Under the pieces are notes generated by a model. The model saw nothing but the letters and a program-made list of their open reading frames with translations. It did no database searches and had not been told where the DNA came from. Source: Halichondria panicea (taxonomy: Eukaryota > Porifera > Demospongiae > Suberitida > Halichondriidae). Taken from it: a stretch of 64,000 bases of DNA. Location of the stretch: positions 1,766,979 through 1,830,978 of the forward strand of contig NC_087383.1 of the NCBI RefSeq assembly GCF_963675165.1. Direction: 5' to 3'. This document shows positions 1-13,500 of this stretch, piece by piece. Positions within the stretch are counted from its first letter, which is position 1; every line of letters begins with the position of its first letter. Both the position numbers and the translations under genes were made by a program.

Positions 1-374
1 AATACTGCGAAATTAATACTGTGAAAGAATTTATTAATGTGCAGTAGGTCGTACTGTACGTCACCATTCTGAGCTGCACAAAAATTACTGCTATACGGTA
101 CTGTCAAGAGTTCATTAGGAAGTATATACACAACTCCTAGCAGACGGTACACAGAAGGCATTCTGTCAGACCAAGAATATATTACATTTCATTCTAATGA
201 CTCCTGGTCAGACCTACGAAATACTCAGATTGCATATGGTTGTAATGTAGGTGGACAGAAAACCTACAGTTTTAATGGAGTTACGTACTTTTTCTAATGA
301 TTTCTTGATACTGTACTGTATAGGAACAAATTCGTGCTATAGAGAGGTGTATCACATGATCTATTTTACCTCAG

Positions 375-527
375 CTCTGACACGGTTCCTGGAGTGTACT
401 AACTGTCAGCACTTTTACCTTTTCATGGCTGACAGTGAGGAAGAAAACAATCACCATGACAACCAGACAGAGCTGGAGCAGCTCCCCTCTCCAAAGGAGG
501 TAACTCAGTGCACACACACACACACAG

Positions 528-579
<52 letters not shown>

Positions 580-3500
580 ACACACACACAAGTTAAAAAT
601 GAATGCCACAATGTCTATATAATTATTTTTGAGAGATAGTTTGACCACATACACAAACACAAATACAAACCTTATACATCAGTCTTACGTAGTTAGTGTA
701 TGTCACAGTACACACAGTATGAACTGGTCCCCCCCCCCCCTACAGATGTACGAGCACTTGGACAGCTATGTGGTGGGTCAGACTCGAGCCAAGAAGGTGC
801 TCTCTGTGGCCATGTACAACCATTACAAGAGGATCCAGGCCATGACCCCTATCAATCAAGGGGACAACGGAGGGACAGTGGAGCACCTCCAATCCACACC
901 TCCTGTCGGAACTAGTGAGTGACAGCAGTAAATATGATAGCTAGATTCAGAATAGATAAGTGGCAGTGTCCTGTTTCCTGTCTGAATGTGTAGTGTGTAT
1001 TAAGCTACCAATTCTTAGAGGCCAAGCAATTTGATATAGCTTGCAAGTGGTGTATGGTGTTTCAGTAGTAGGCGACCTTACTTGATTATGTATACACCAG
1101 GAGTGCACTCCTGATACACGACAGTAATGTTCAGTTTACATGTACGTACAATACATTATCTATCGAGGCTTTTTATCAGCGAGACTACGTGTACATGTAT
1201 GTTGTACTGCACGTGTACTCAGCTGTAAGTATCACCAGGAGTTCATGCACTCCTGGTATCACCTTTAGAGACAGAGAATTTGTTTGAACACAAGTACATC
1301 TGTACATGTATTGTGCCTGTAGCAATCGTACTGCACTGCATTGGAACCCTTTATAATAGACACATAATTACTAATAGCCTGCTATACAGAGCTGGCCTTG
1401 GTTGAGGGGAAGTTTTGTACACAAACTGTTCATGGGACCTGGATACCTGGCCTCTATTGACGTTTGTTTAGGAGTGGCCGTTAGAGGGATTCACCTTCCA
1501 GAAGAATTTTGTAGTATCTAAGTACCATTATACAGAGCTGCATGTCCTTTGTTGAGGGGAAGTTTTGTATGAAAACTGTTCATGGGACCTGGATACCTGG
1601 CCTCTGTTGACGTTTGTTTGGGAGTGGCCGTTAGAGGGGTTCACTGTAGAGTCACTTCCAAAAGAATGTTAATATCTAATTACACGTATGTATACTCTCG
1701 CTTCTACCTGCAGGTGCCTATGCAAAGGGTCTCCTAGCTCAGGGTGTTGATATGTTACCTCAAGGGTACACGCCCACTTCCTACGGCACTATGATCGGGG
1801 AAAACAAGGAGGAAGAGTCTGTGTCCATGGAGACCACCACAGACAGTGGGGTGCGACTGGACAAGAGCAACATTATACTACTCGGACCGACTGGGTGTGG
1901 TAAGTGCATAATGTAATGTACATGTAGGTGCAATATATTCACTCTTTCTATACCCCTGTATCTGTAGGTAAGACCCTGCTAGCCCAGTGCCTGGCCAAGT
2001 ACCTGGATGTTCCCATGGTGATCTGTGACTGCACCACCCTCACTCAAGCAGGCTATGTGGGAGATGACATCGAGTCTGTCATCATAAAGCTGCTGCATGT
2101 ATGTGTGTGTGATGAGAGTATGATGTATGATGTATATCATTATGTGCGTAGCCCTGTCTGTGTGCTGTACACGTACAGTGTATAATGTACAATCTCCACT
2201 CCAAGTCATTTTATCTTCTCTCTCTACACAGGAGGCTAATTTCGATGTCAGCAAAGCACAGAGAGGTACACTGTACATGCATGTGCACTACTGATACTAA
2301 CTTGATGACCAACAATGGTACTCTAAGCCTCTTCGTGATTGTCATAATTACCAGTGTTTGTTTCTCAGATTATTATATATTTTTTGAGGTTGTATACAAT
2401 ATTTATGTTGATCTGTTTTGCATGCAGGGATCATCTTCCTTGACGAGGTGGACAAGATCAGTTGTGTGGCCGGGTTCCATCATCTTAGGGACGTGGGAGG
2501 AGAGGGGGTGCAACAGGGCCTCCTCAAGATCCTAGAGGGAACTACCGTTCACGTCCCAGAGAAGAGCTCCACTCGCAAGTCCAAGGGGGAAACAATCACC
2601 GTGGACACCACCAACATCCTGTTTGTAGCCTCAGGTGCTTTTAATGGACTGGATAAAATTGTGGCCAGAAGAAACAATGAAAAGGTAAATGGTTAGATAT
2701 TTTAAAAAAAATCTCCCTCTCTTGTTAATTTTGTAGTACCATGGCCTTGTACAACTTGATATGTTTATTACATAGATACACTCATTACACAGGTGATAGG
2801 GTTTGGTGCACCGGCAGACTCCACTCCCCCCACACCTTCACACCCCCACACTCCCTCACTGCCCACCCCGAGCACTAGCACCAGTGAAGACACACATCGT
2901 GATAAGCTCCTCTCGGCAGTCGAGTCTCGGGACCTCATGAGTTACGGAATGATCCCAGAATTTGTGGGCCGGTTCCCTATATTAGTCAGTCTGGAGAGTT
3001 TAGACAAGGACTCGCTAGTGAGGATTCTAACTGAGCCCACCAACGCCCTGGTACCACAATACACCAAGCTATTTGAGATGGACAAGGTTTGTGTGTGTCT
3101 GCATGTGTGGCATATATTCAAGGGTTAGTGGTGGGTTCATTTGATGTATGCTAACGTGCATATGCGTACATGCACATGTAGGCTGTAAGAGTTTGTCTGA
3201 AGTGTCTAACTCAGCCTAATTATCATCGATATGTTTGTTTGTGTAGGTTGAGTTGGAGTTCTCAGAGGAGGCTCTGGATGTCATTGCAGAGCAAGCACAG
3301 GAGAAGAAGACTGGAGCCAGGGGACTTAAAGCCATCTTGGTATGTGTACACCTATAATTATACTGTCTGTTGAATTGTACACGTTTACGTACCTGCTAAA
3401 TTTCTAAACATGCTGTTTTTCATGTACATGTTAGAATTGACTGAAGTTTTTGTATGTATTTTGCGGTTAAGTACTTATTGTAAAGCACACAACCTCTTAT

Positions 3501-3724
3501 TAAATTTTACACACTACACACACACACATTAGGAGACAATTCTGCTGGACCCAATGTTTGAGGTACCACGCTCTGACATCACATCAGTGCACATCAATAA
3601 GGATACGGCCCTGGGAAATGCCCTGCCCACGTACAAGCGTGTCACTGTAGCCCTTGACAACATCAGAAAGAGTGAGGATACAAAAGAGGAATCCTCTGAA
3701 GAACCATCGGCTGCAAAGCTGTGA
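375..3724 (+). CDS. CLPX: ATP-dependent Clp protease ATP-binding subunit ClpX, mitochondrial (5' end missing)
   Basis: ClpX is the AAA+ unfoldase that feeds substrates to ClpP in the mitochondrial matrix and also acts as a chaperone. Nine exons can be read: 375-499, 746-914, 1714-1899, 1968-2098, 2232-2265, 2428-2684, 2793-3086, 3247-3339 and 3533-3724, ending in TGA; together they keep one open frame of about 493 codons. The first exon carries the second half of the zinc-binding domain (CTNCQHF), so the first CxxC pair and the mitochondrial presequence lie left of the window. Next come the ClpX signature YVVGQ...[14 protein letters not shown], Walker A (GPTGCGKT, split by an intron), Walker B (IIFLDEVDK), and the sensor and C-terminal AAA lid ([19 protein letters not shown]). 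All key ATPase residues seen are intact. Identification is firm; it should be a working gene. Confidence 0.95.
511..592. repeat. (CA)n microsatellite in ClpX intron
   Basis: A run of CA dinucleotides, broken by single CAGACG and ATA interruptions, lies 11 bp after a ClpX splice donor. Open frames through it (poly-HT or poly-CV) are artefacts. Confidence 0.95.
1389..1672. repeat. Tandem pair of a dispersed ~130 bp repeat in ClpX intron
   Basis: Two copies of one unit lie side by side, at about 1389-1515 and 1536-1672, sharing long stretches such as GTTGAGGGGAAGTTTTGTA and CATGGGACCTGGATACCTGG and ending with a GGAGTGGCCGTTAGAGGG motif. Related, more diverged copies occur at about 24125-24240, 26755-26892 and 31288-31390. 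No coding capacity or clear terminal inverted repeat was seen. The family is unnamed here; a short non-autonomous element or SINE-like repeat is possible. Confidence 0.8.
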
Positions 3725-4620
3725 GATAGACTTTATAGCCGTAATCAGGTTATGCTATCAACATTTATTTATTATTTTTAGTCTTACGTATTCTGTATTA
3801 TTATTAAATAATGAGTTTCTTTTATATTCATTTACACTATAGTATAGGATATGTACATGTTAAAAATCACATATTCATAAAATATACTATAAGTTATAGA
3901 TAGTACATGGGCATGAGGTATCTATGTGTTATAGTGTCCCATATCACGAGGGCTTTGCCCGAGGGATGAGGGACACTATAACCATAGATACTGAAGAGTT
4001 CCTCGATCCCCCTACTCAAGAAGTAACGATCGAGGAGTGGGGGCCGGGGGTTGGTAGATTATGCTTAGATACATGTACATGTAATACCTATTATGGTGCT
4101 TCTTTTATGCTCAAGTTAACAGCGCTATAGCCTATATTATTAACCCACATAATTTCATTATCATCACAGCTCCACCCCTATAACTAGCCTCGTTCCCAGG
4201 CCGATTTGTCTGCAATTTAACGCTAGGTTGCCTCATGCATACCTAGCGTTAAATTGGAGACAAATCGGCCTGGGAACAAGGCTACTCCACCCCCTTCATG
4301 TGGATCTGCACACAGCAAGACGAGTGGGCTGAAAGCTCAAACCTTTGTGCAAGTATGTATGCTTGCATATGCCGAGATGCGCATATGCAAGCTTTATGTT
4401 ATATAGCTTTGACACATCCACCGAGGTATCAGCAGTACCCACGATCCGCGGTGCTTTCATCTTATCATGACTTGTCAATCCACAATAATACATTCGTACA
4501 TCACATGACTACACACACAAACACTCAAAGTGAAGGAAAAGAAATTAAAAGAAGGTGTGACTCGATCAATAGTGAAAGAAAAATGCTACCGTCTGCATGG
4601 TGATTTAACTACACAAACTA

Positions 4621-4660
<40 letters not shown>

Positions 4661-4683
4661 TAGTCACATAGTCACACACACTG
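3725..4683. other. Convergent intergenic region between ClpX and RhoGEF
   Basis: No gene was recognised. It holds a short inverted repeat (about 3919-3996, arms around GGTATCTATG...TATAGTGTCCC), a long hairpin (4186-4283) and a CA microsatellite (about 4623-4656). The 3' UTRs of ClpX and of the facing RhoGEF gene must end here. Confidence 0.7.
4186..4283. repeat. Near-perfect inverted repeat (hairpin), likely MITE
   Basis: Arms of about 43 bp beginning AGCCTCGTTCCCAGGCCGAT and ending with the reverse complement ATCGGCCTGGGAACAAGGCT enclose a short loop around CTCATGCATA. The near-identity of the arms suggests a recent small foldback element or a structured 3' region. Confidence 0.85.
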
Positions 4684-7514
4684 TCAGTCTTCGTTCAGAC
4701 ATAGCTGGCTCCCATTGGGTGTTTCGTCATCACTGGGGGTCTTGTCTCTCAGCAACAATTCGCTCTGAGAGTGTAGACCTCCCGCGTCAAAGTGGACAGA
4801 GTGTGGGCGTGGCTGGGGTGGTGAGGTACGAGGAGAGAGACGGGACGGAATTAACAGGTTGTCCTCAGGTGATAATTGCTGCAATGATTCTCGAAGTGTG
4901 ATCACCTCATCTCTAAGTTTGGATATCTCCTCATCCTTCTCCGAACACATGTTCTGTGAGGGAACATTGCCATGTACATTTTGGTTGAAATCATATAAAA
5001 TAGAGTACTGAAGTGCTAACCCTCGGCTGTTAACATGAATAATATAGATAATTATATTGAAGAGTGTTATAAATAAAAGCAGTAGTATGTACATGTACGA
5101 GCTTGGAAGCTGGCTAAGTAGCAAGTAACAAGAGCAATAAAATTAAAGTAGGCGCAGCATGCTGACACGTTTGAGAACAGGGTTTTAGCAGAGCATGAGA
5201 CATGCACTGTGGACTAGGATTACAGCAAAGTCAGCAAAGCTTGGAATATTAGATTATAGCTTTATAGCTTTCTACTTCAGTAGTCCTTCTCCATTGCTCC
5301 TGGTAAGGGATCACTTCAACTGTAAATACGTACCTCGAATAAAGGCCGCGTGTAGCTATATCCATGAAGCCAACGTGTAAGTTCAAAGCTTCTTCGAAAA
5401 CGAAGTGACATTAAAGTCTGATTGCAAACCCATGAATCAAAGTCCAATAAAACCTTGACTATAAGAGCCTATGCCTGCACTTCAATTGTACGTGTCGAGC
5501 AGTGGTGACACACACATACACTGTATACCTCGCATGCGCACCGAGGCATAATGAAATAAATGTACTATTAGCCTATTATCCATGGATCCTACTTAATCCG
5601 GTACTACAACTGTAGGTAAAATTCTACAATGGACTCTTAAATTACAGTTAGCTCCTTACCATCATTTCCTGCAGGCTGTCCTTGAGGGTGATGACACACT
5701 TGATGTACTGTTGCTCAGGGACCTTGAATGACCCCTCCCCCTCTCCACCACCCCCTGCACTCTTATCTCGCTCCTTCTCTTTGTTGCGAAACGTCGAGCT
5801 TCGGTCTAACCTCACTTTTTTCTTTTCTGCCTTCACTTTAGGAACTTTCACAGGTGGGATGGGCGCTGAGATCACATGATCTCCAACGGGATTGGCAAAC
5901 GATCCAGACTCATCATCGTTGAAAAAAGCTGTTTTCGGTCTCTGCACGGTTTGTGCGCGATTTCGACCTTTGAATGGCTCATGGGACACTGTCCGAGCTA
6001 CATGAATGGTGGCGATTCCATGGTGACGAGATGAGTCACCTAACGTAGTAGTAGTAGTAGACGCGGGTAGGAGTAGTTTTGTGGCCTGTGCTAGCGATTC
6101 TCTAGCTCTCAACATTCTCTTTGATCTGTGATGAGAGAACAGTGAACATGTACACATTAGATACTACTGGCAGGTTCACATACACTGCAAATGCTAGCAT
6201 TACATCACAGTACTGTATAATTGTTACACAATGTCTATATTATTATGGGCTGTATTAGGACACATACAAAGCTCTTTCTTCGAGAGAGAGAGAGAGAGAG
6301 AGAGGATAAACGTACATTGGATTAGGGTCTTCTTCAATATCACTCTCTTCTTTTACTTCCTCCTCTTCTCCAGCCACAACTTTCTCAGCTCCAAAGTACT
6401 CTATAAGTTAATACACAGCTCCTAACAACACACTAGCAACAGTCCTACTAATATTGAACTATAAAGGTACATAATTGTATGTACATACATGTACAATTAA
6501 TTGTAGCAGCAACTACGTAGAGACTGTAATCTATCTGTAAGTTGTTGTTTGGACAAACTATGGCTTTCCTGAAACGAAAAGTCAGGTGAGGTTGATGATT
6601 ATGACATCATTGTTAGCTTTCAATGCATTAAGCATCAACACAAACGGGCTACATGACACTAATTAGTTTTAATGCTCAGTACATAGCGTTGACATAATTC
6701 AGATAACATGACACTGACAAGTAACATTAGCTGGGGTGGGAATGTATGTTTATAAGTAATCGTGACGAGGGTACACTGTGTACGCCCGCTATAAGGAGTC
6801 ACACTCACCACACTTGAGTCCTTTCTCCTTGCAGATATCGATGGCAGTGTTCAAAGCAAGTTCCCACCTACACAACACATAACATACACCATCACAATAC
6901 TGTTCTGTACGTACTAATTCTGCACATAATTATTGTACATTTACGTAAGCGGGCGTTAATTCTCTTTCCCTTTTGAGCACACAGTTGTGAGTAGTATCGT
7001 GTTTATAAAGGCTTGGTATAACATGATTATAGCTAGCACTGCTTACTCTCTGGCCAACTTCTTTGAAGAGAACTCCAGTCGAAACATTTCAGGGGAAGTC
7101 CCCTTCTCCAGCAGTAACAGCTGCACCCCCGTCTTGACGGACACATTCACTCTCACGTGAAGGTCAAACAATCGGATCACAGGTGGCTGGGGAGGGGGAA
7201 TTACAGTGGTTAACAGTGCTTGTACTACAACCTGTGTACAAACTACTTGTACTTGCCGTACACGTAATCTTTCCTTACTAAAATGCTATAGGGAGCAACC
7301 TTAGTAATTTTTGAGTACGTATGTGTGTGAGGCTACCTTGTGGTCCAGTAGTGATGCTAGGTGGAAGCGTTGGTCTCTCTCTGTGAGGAGCACCACCATG
7401 TCAGTTACTAGGATCACATGGACAGCTGTGGGGGGTATAGGACACATCATGTGACGCACTTAAGCATACATACAATGTACTTTACATGTAGTTACTGTAA
7501 TAGGACTTACAAAC

Positions 7515-7577
<63 letters not shown>

Positions 7578-10500
7578 CACACACGCACACGCACGCACAC
7601 ACACACACACACACACATGCACACGCACCGAACACCTAATAACAGATACATTGTAGTACAATCATGCAAGCATAAACACTAACCAATTTCCTTCCCATGT
7701 CCAATCCAGACGGCCAGTCCCCTCTTGCGCAGTTTTCTCTCCGGAGTTGTAAGACAGAAATTAAGTCTCTCCTTCCGATGCTTAAACTTGGTCGATCGTG
7801 GCAACTCTAATTTACTCTGAATGGCCTCCACTTCCATCTTCATCTTATTGTCATCAACCATTGTGTCCACATTCGTTATTAACTCCTCCAGTCCCCTAAG
7901 GCTATCGCGCACCCTGGGGGCATGGTCTAGTCGCAGCGATTCTGATTTCTTTGACAGACGTTTCAAAAGAGTGAGTAGTTTCGAGAGACGTTGTGAGATG
8001 GCCAGGTAATAATCAGGTAGAGTTAGTCGCTGGCATTCTTTGAGGGTGTTCAACTGCTTGATTAACCGAGAGAAAGATTTCTTTTTCATCTGCTCTTTGA
8101 AGAATTCTGTTGCGTTGAGATGTGCACTACAAAACACACCAAATGAATGCAGCATCTGCTGTTGTTTCTCCCCTGTAAATTGTTCCAATAGCACATCACT
8201 CAAATCGTCAATCATGATATCCTCAGTTTCGTTCTTTTTACTCTTGAGTTCCTTGAGAAATCCATCGCTGATATCAATCAAGTTATCAAGCTCTGGAAAC
8301 AGCTGGGCAATGGTCTCCTCCGAAGCTACCTTTGTCATCTGTTGTCTAAACACCAACTTCAACACATGTAGAGATCTGAAGTGATTCTGTTCAGTTTGCA
8401 ACAACTCGTGGAGTATAGCTTGTCTCTCTCTCTCAGCCTTGGTCAATTTCTTGTACAGTCTCCGATCTACGGTTTTATCCCACGTAAATTCCTCTTGTAT
8501 TCGAAGCACAGGATGACTCACAGATAGTGTGCGCACTACATGTATTTCTTCTTGCTCGTTCTCTGATTCCCCACTGGGGGGTCCAGCGTGGGAGGTAGTC
8601 TGTAGAAGATAGGGAGAGGGGTTGCTGTTGGAATCGTTGGGGACCTCCTCCACAGTGCTAAGGCCAGTACCACTAGATGATGTCTTAACAGGGGAGACCA
8701 TAGAGTGTTCCGACTGTCGTTTTGGTGAGGAGAACTTGGAGGTATCGTTGACCGTAACACTGATAGAGCGATTGTGAGAGGTGGAGTGATTTTGTGAGGT
8801 TTGCTCAGCGCCAATGTCATTTATCCCTACTTGGAGACTGGTCGATCTATTGATATTCGTCGGACTGACAGGTTGTTGTGTCGTACTCGGCTCGTATTCC
8901 TTAGGTGCTACATATTTCAGTAATACTTCTTCGTATTTGTGTCTTTTCCCCGACCGTGGTCTATTCTGTTTGCCACTCATCTCTAGCTCGGCGGCCTCTT
9001 GGCTTCTTGACAGGTCTTTGGAAAGCGATTTTTTCGAAAGTTTTGGTGCACCAAAGATTTTTTCCCTCCATTTTCCTTTCTCTTTCTCTTTAGGGAGAAA
9101 TATATCCTCGTTGACAGGACAGACTTCTTTGTCACAAAAGCGTACCACCACTGTTGACCCTTTACTAGGAGAATTGGTGATAGTCGACGTTTGGTTTTTA
9201 CTAGTCTCTTCTTCAGGGGGTGACACAGGACTGAGACTGCCTGAAAGGTTTTCTTTGTCATGCTTTTTGTTCTCGATGGAAAGTGGTGAGGGGATGGTCT
9301 TTCTACTCTTGTCCCTCACCAGTGGGGAGCCTGCAAGTGGAGAGACAATAACAATTTGTAAAGATTGTTTAAAAAGTAAATGTACATGTCGGAGAAATAG
9401 AACATTAAGAAAAGTTATAAGGCTGTTATCTTATATCTTACATTTAATACATTATACTTGCTATTCTCTCAAAGCATTTTACATAACATGTACATGTACG
9501 TGCATGTATATACAATTGAGCATAGCAAGAGCGCTGCTTGACATGTATGTGTGCTAGTTTGTACTGAGGCGGTCTACATACATGTACATGTACACAGTGA
9601 GAAAAGAATTACAATACGTGTAAGCACTCACTAGGAGTGAAGTCCAGACTAGAACACTCATTATCCTCCAGCTCAGGAGGTGCAGTTTCATTCTGCAGCC
9701 ATGGACTGGACACTCGTCGTGGTTGAGGCTCCTCAGTCTGTCTCAATTGTGTAGCTTCATCGTGACTTGATTCAAACACAGAGTCGTGTTGATGGTCACT
9801 CTCCTCGCTATCAGAGGCAGGCTTTAGGAGGTCCTTTAGAGCACTGATGGTGGGCCCAACCTTCTCCTTGGTCAAGCCACGCGTTTTTTTGTCAAATTTG
9901 GTGTGTGAAATGGTCGAGCTTCTCATCAGATTATTAGGCAATTTGTTTTTCCGTTTTTTGATGGTTTTGGGAGATCCGGTGGGTTTGAAAAAAAGTGCTG
10001 ATTGTGAGTTTTCTAGAGAGTTTTCTCCGCTCTTGAAAGAGACGTCAACATCGGATGGGCTTAAATCTGAGTGATTTGGAAAAGTGCTGTCATTAGTAGG
10101 ATCAAGCAGTGGCGATGGTTTTAGAGTAGTTTGTGACTCATCAGGAGTGGAATCCAACACATCAGAGCTGTTGGTACGTTGCTTTAAGGAGGTCTCTTCG
10201 TTGCAATCCTCCATGTTTGAGATAAGGAAGTCAGCAGAGTATCGATTATATTTAGCAGCTTTAAGCCTCAACCTCTTGTTTGAATCTCGTATCACAACTT
10301 CGTTCACAGAATCGCTGGCCTCGTACAATAAATCCTGTTTAGTGGGGCTCGCATTTTCAATCTGATACAACGAAATACTTCCTTTGATGGTTGTCCCCAA
10401 ATGTTCTACTTCTTCCTCGCTTGTTCCTGATTCGTGCATGCTGCATGTATCGTTGGTGAGCAGGCTGCTAGCTCGAGATCGATCCTCGAGATCAGCAGTA

Positions 10501-13500
10501 GAAGAATTTTGTGTCGATAAATTATTTTCTTCAATACTTGTAATCGGAGTGTTCCAACCAGTTGAGGAAGAGGTGGAAGCGTCCGGGCCTATTGACCCCA
10601 TTATCTCTATTTCTGAAGAGCTTAAACTTCGACGGTGTGCTTTATAACGAGCCGTAGAGTTGATGGGAGTGGGTATTCGCATGGGCATGTCCGTCGGGTC
10701 GATAGGGGTCCCCACAGGTGTTAGTAAATCACTGTTTGATAGTTCTAGTTCAGGTTCCGGTGTGCAGTTTGAGCTCATATTCGATGATACTATTACGTAT
10801 TCGTCTTCTGATCGAACAGTGCTTGAACCAGGAGAGGACTGAGTCAACGGACGATGTTCAAAAATCGATTCCTCCACATTAGGCCCCGTAACTTCAATTA
10901 AGGTCGGGCTATTAGACGTCTGCCGGAGCCTGTTTCCTTCTTGGATATCATACGCGGAGTAAGTTTGTCGGGCACGAGTTTCGCTCGAGTCCAGAGTTTC
11001 AGAGTATTCAGTTGTGACGACATAAGGTATTGGACCCGAGATCGAGCGCATGTAGGGGGTCTCTTCTTCGGTGGGTGACTGTGGGGGGTCTGAGCCAGGG
11101 CTGATTGATCGAGCACCAGGGGAGGTCGCCGCTGATAGGAAAGCACTGGGTACTTCTGTGAGGGTGTGTGTGAGGGGGTTGAGTCCAGCACAATTACATT
11201 AAGTATCGTATGTGATAATTATCATGCCTACATTTACACACATACAAATTTAATTAGAAGCAAATCACTTGGGCATACCTGAGTCATCATCCTCCTCATC
11301 GTTGAGTTGAGGACAGGAGGCACTCAGTCGATACATGACTCCAAGCTAGAGGGAGATGACATAATCACACAATCATCACACGAAGACACCTGTACATACA
11401 TATTGTGTAATTGCCTGCACTAATCATGCCAAGGATGCTTTCCCACACTATTCCCTTAACGACACTGTTCCCTTGACAACCCTCCTATACGCCACACCGT
11501 CACAGCTGTACTGTAATCACACAGACTATAGGAATGAAGACAATCTCATTATGCTGTACCTAATATAGAACAGTCTCACACACAGACCACCCAGTCAGAT
11601 TGTACTAACAACAATGACCATTCGCACACACGTGCATATTCATACTATGGATGGGTGGGTAAAAACAACAATTCCGTTAAATTTTAATTAATTACCAGCA
11701 CAGGTAATTAATATCTACACATGTAGCCTATAAAAGTCAGTGTAATCGAGGCTTACATGTGAGTCTGTGAGCCGGAGGTGGTGGTTTGATTGGGAGGGGT
11801 CTTGTTTCTTCTGGTCGAGCTGCACAAGCTCCGCCTTGACCTGCACCAGCTGTTCCTGTATAGCCTCCTCCGCTGTGTGTGTGTGTGTGTGTGTGCATGT
11901 GTGTGATGTTTCCTTATAAATGTCAGATTCCTGAGAACTAACGAACCATGCATTAGGAAGTCGCTAAAAATAATATATTAAGGAAGAATAATATCACTTA
12001 GCCATGTGGTGCTGAGGGTCACATGAACGCACTTGTAGAGTATCAATTTATTACGGAAATGTCTGCATGATAGATTCCCAGAAAAGTGAAAGTTATGTTA
12101 CCACACATACCAGTACTTACCGCTGCTGGGGGGTCCCCAAACATGGTACCACAACAAAAACACCACACTAGACTAGTACAGGCCTCACACATACATGTAC
12201 ATGTAAACTGCAAAACACTCACTCACCAGATATTCGGTCGAGTTCATTGAGGCCCGTGTCAATAGATCGACACTCGCTTGATCCCACCACCTGTGACCAA
12301 GACGTCTTCCTGGAGCGATCCATTGCCGCCAGCCGAGGATCACGGGAGTTCACTTGTATGGCTTTGATGGGGGTGGAAGGCACAAACTGCACATCCCCCA
12401 CGTCCATGGTGGCTATCGAACTCCGACGCCTTCTCATGGGAATGTGACGTGTGGGCGGGGGTGTGTGTGTGGAGCCATTTGTGAGGGGGTGGTCTAGGCT
12501 CGTGAGAGAGGTGTGAGTGAGGTGCCTGAATCGCTTCACCTGCATTGAGAAAAGGGCCACAATAATTTTTTAGCAGAAAAGATTATTATAATACATGTAG
12601 CATCAACAATAAATATACACTATTATTATGCAAGCATACATGTAAAATGCAGCTCCTACATGTGTACAGTTACCATGGGTAGTTGTGAAAAGCTCCAGTA
12701 GTAATTCATTGGCAGTAGTTTAGCTACTTGGACAAAAGCTACAAAGCTACAAAATGAGCACTGTACGGTTCAACTAACCTGTTATACTACGTTTTTGTTT
12801 GCTTAGCAAAGTCTTGAAATGGTTTAAATAGTTTGAGGCGCATTGGACACCTCAATAAGTACGTAGGTAGCTCAGAGAGGAATGCTCTATACACACCTTA
12901 TTTGGTAGCTGTCAGATGTGAAATTATTACAAGCTGTTCTAGTTATGTCCTGAATATCAGCGATGGCTCTCAAACACTTAAAATTCCATTGACTGTACAC
13001 CGTCATTAAATGTGGCATAATGAGTCAAGAGCACACAATCAGAGTTTAATTAATTGTAACGAACGGACGGACGTATCAGTATACTATCTTGATAGTCAAA
13101 AGTTTAAAGGTCAAACAATGATTTCGAGTTCATGTTAGGGCTTGTTGGTCGTCTACATATAACAGGAATTTTGATCTCCAATCCATGGAGTCACTTTGGG
13201 CATGAATTGAACTAAAGCTCTCCAATAGTATTCACCTGATTAGTCCACTGGCTGTTGATTTCCTTGAACTTGTCCAAATCTGCTGAGAGATATTGTAATA
13301 AAGCAATCAAAAAATACGAGTCAACACCCACACAAAGGTAGTACAATTATTGAGCAGCTATATACTAGCTTCACACAACTTCCATGATGACTCATCCACC
13401 CACATCACATGTACTACAACGCCACAGAGCCTCATAATTATGACAATAAGTAACATAGTCTCTGAATTACAATGTACAAAACTCTGAAACAGTTATTAAA

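Noticed and set aside
371-622. Open frames of poly-HT or poly-CV residues
   Set aside because: They are translations of a CA/TG microsatellite in a ClpX intron; the same applies to frames at about 7418-7669, 35733-36108 and 57864-57913.
8814-9557. 247-residue frame on the plus strand
   Set aside because: It is opposite the long RhoGEF exon that has clear DH homology; no recognisable domain of its own.
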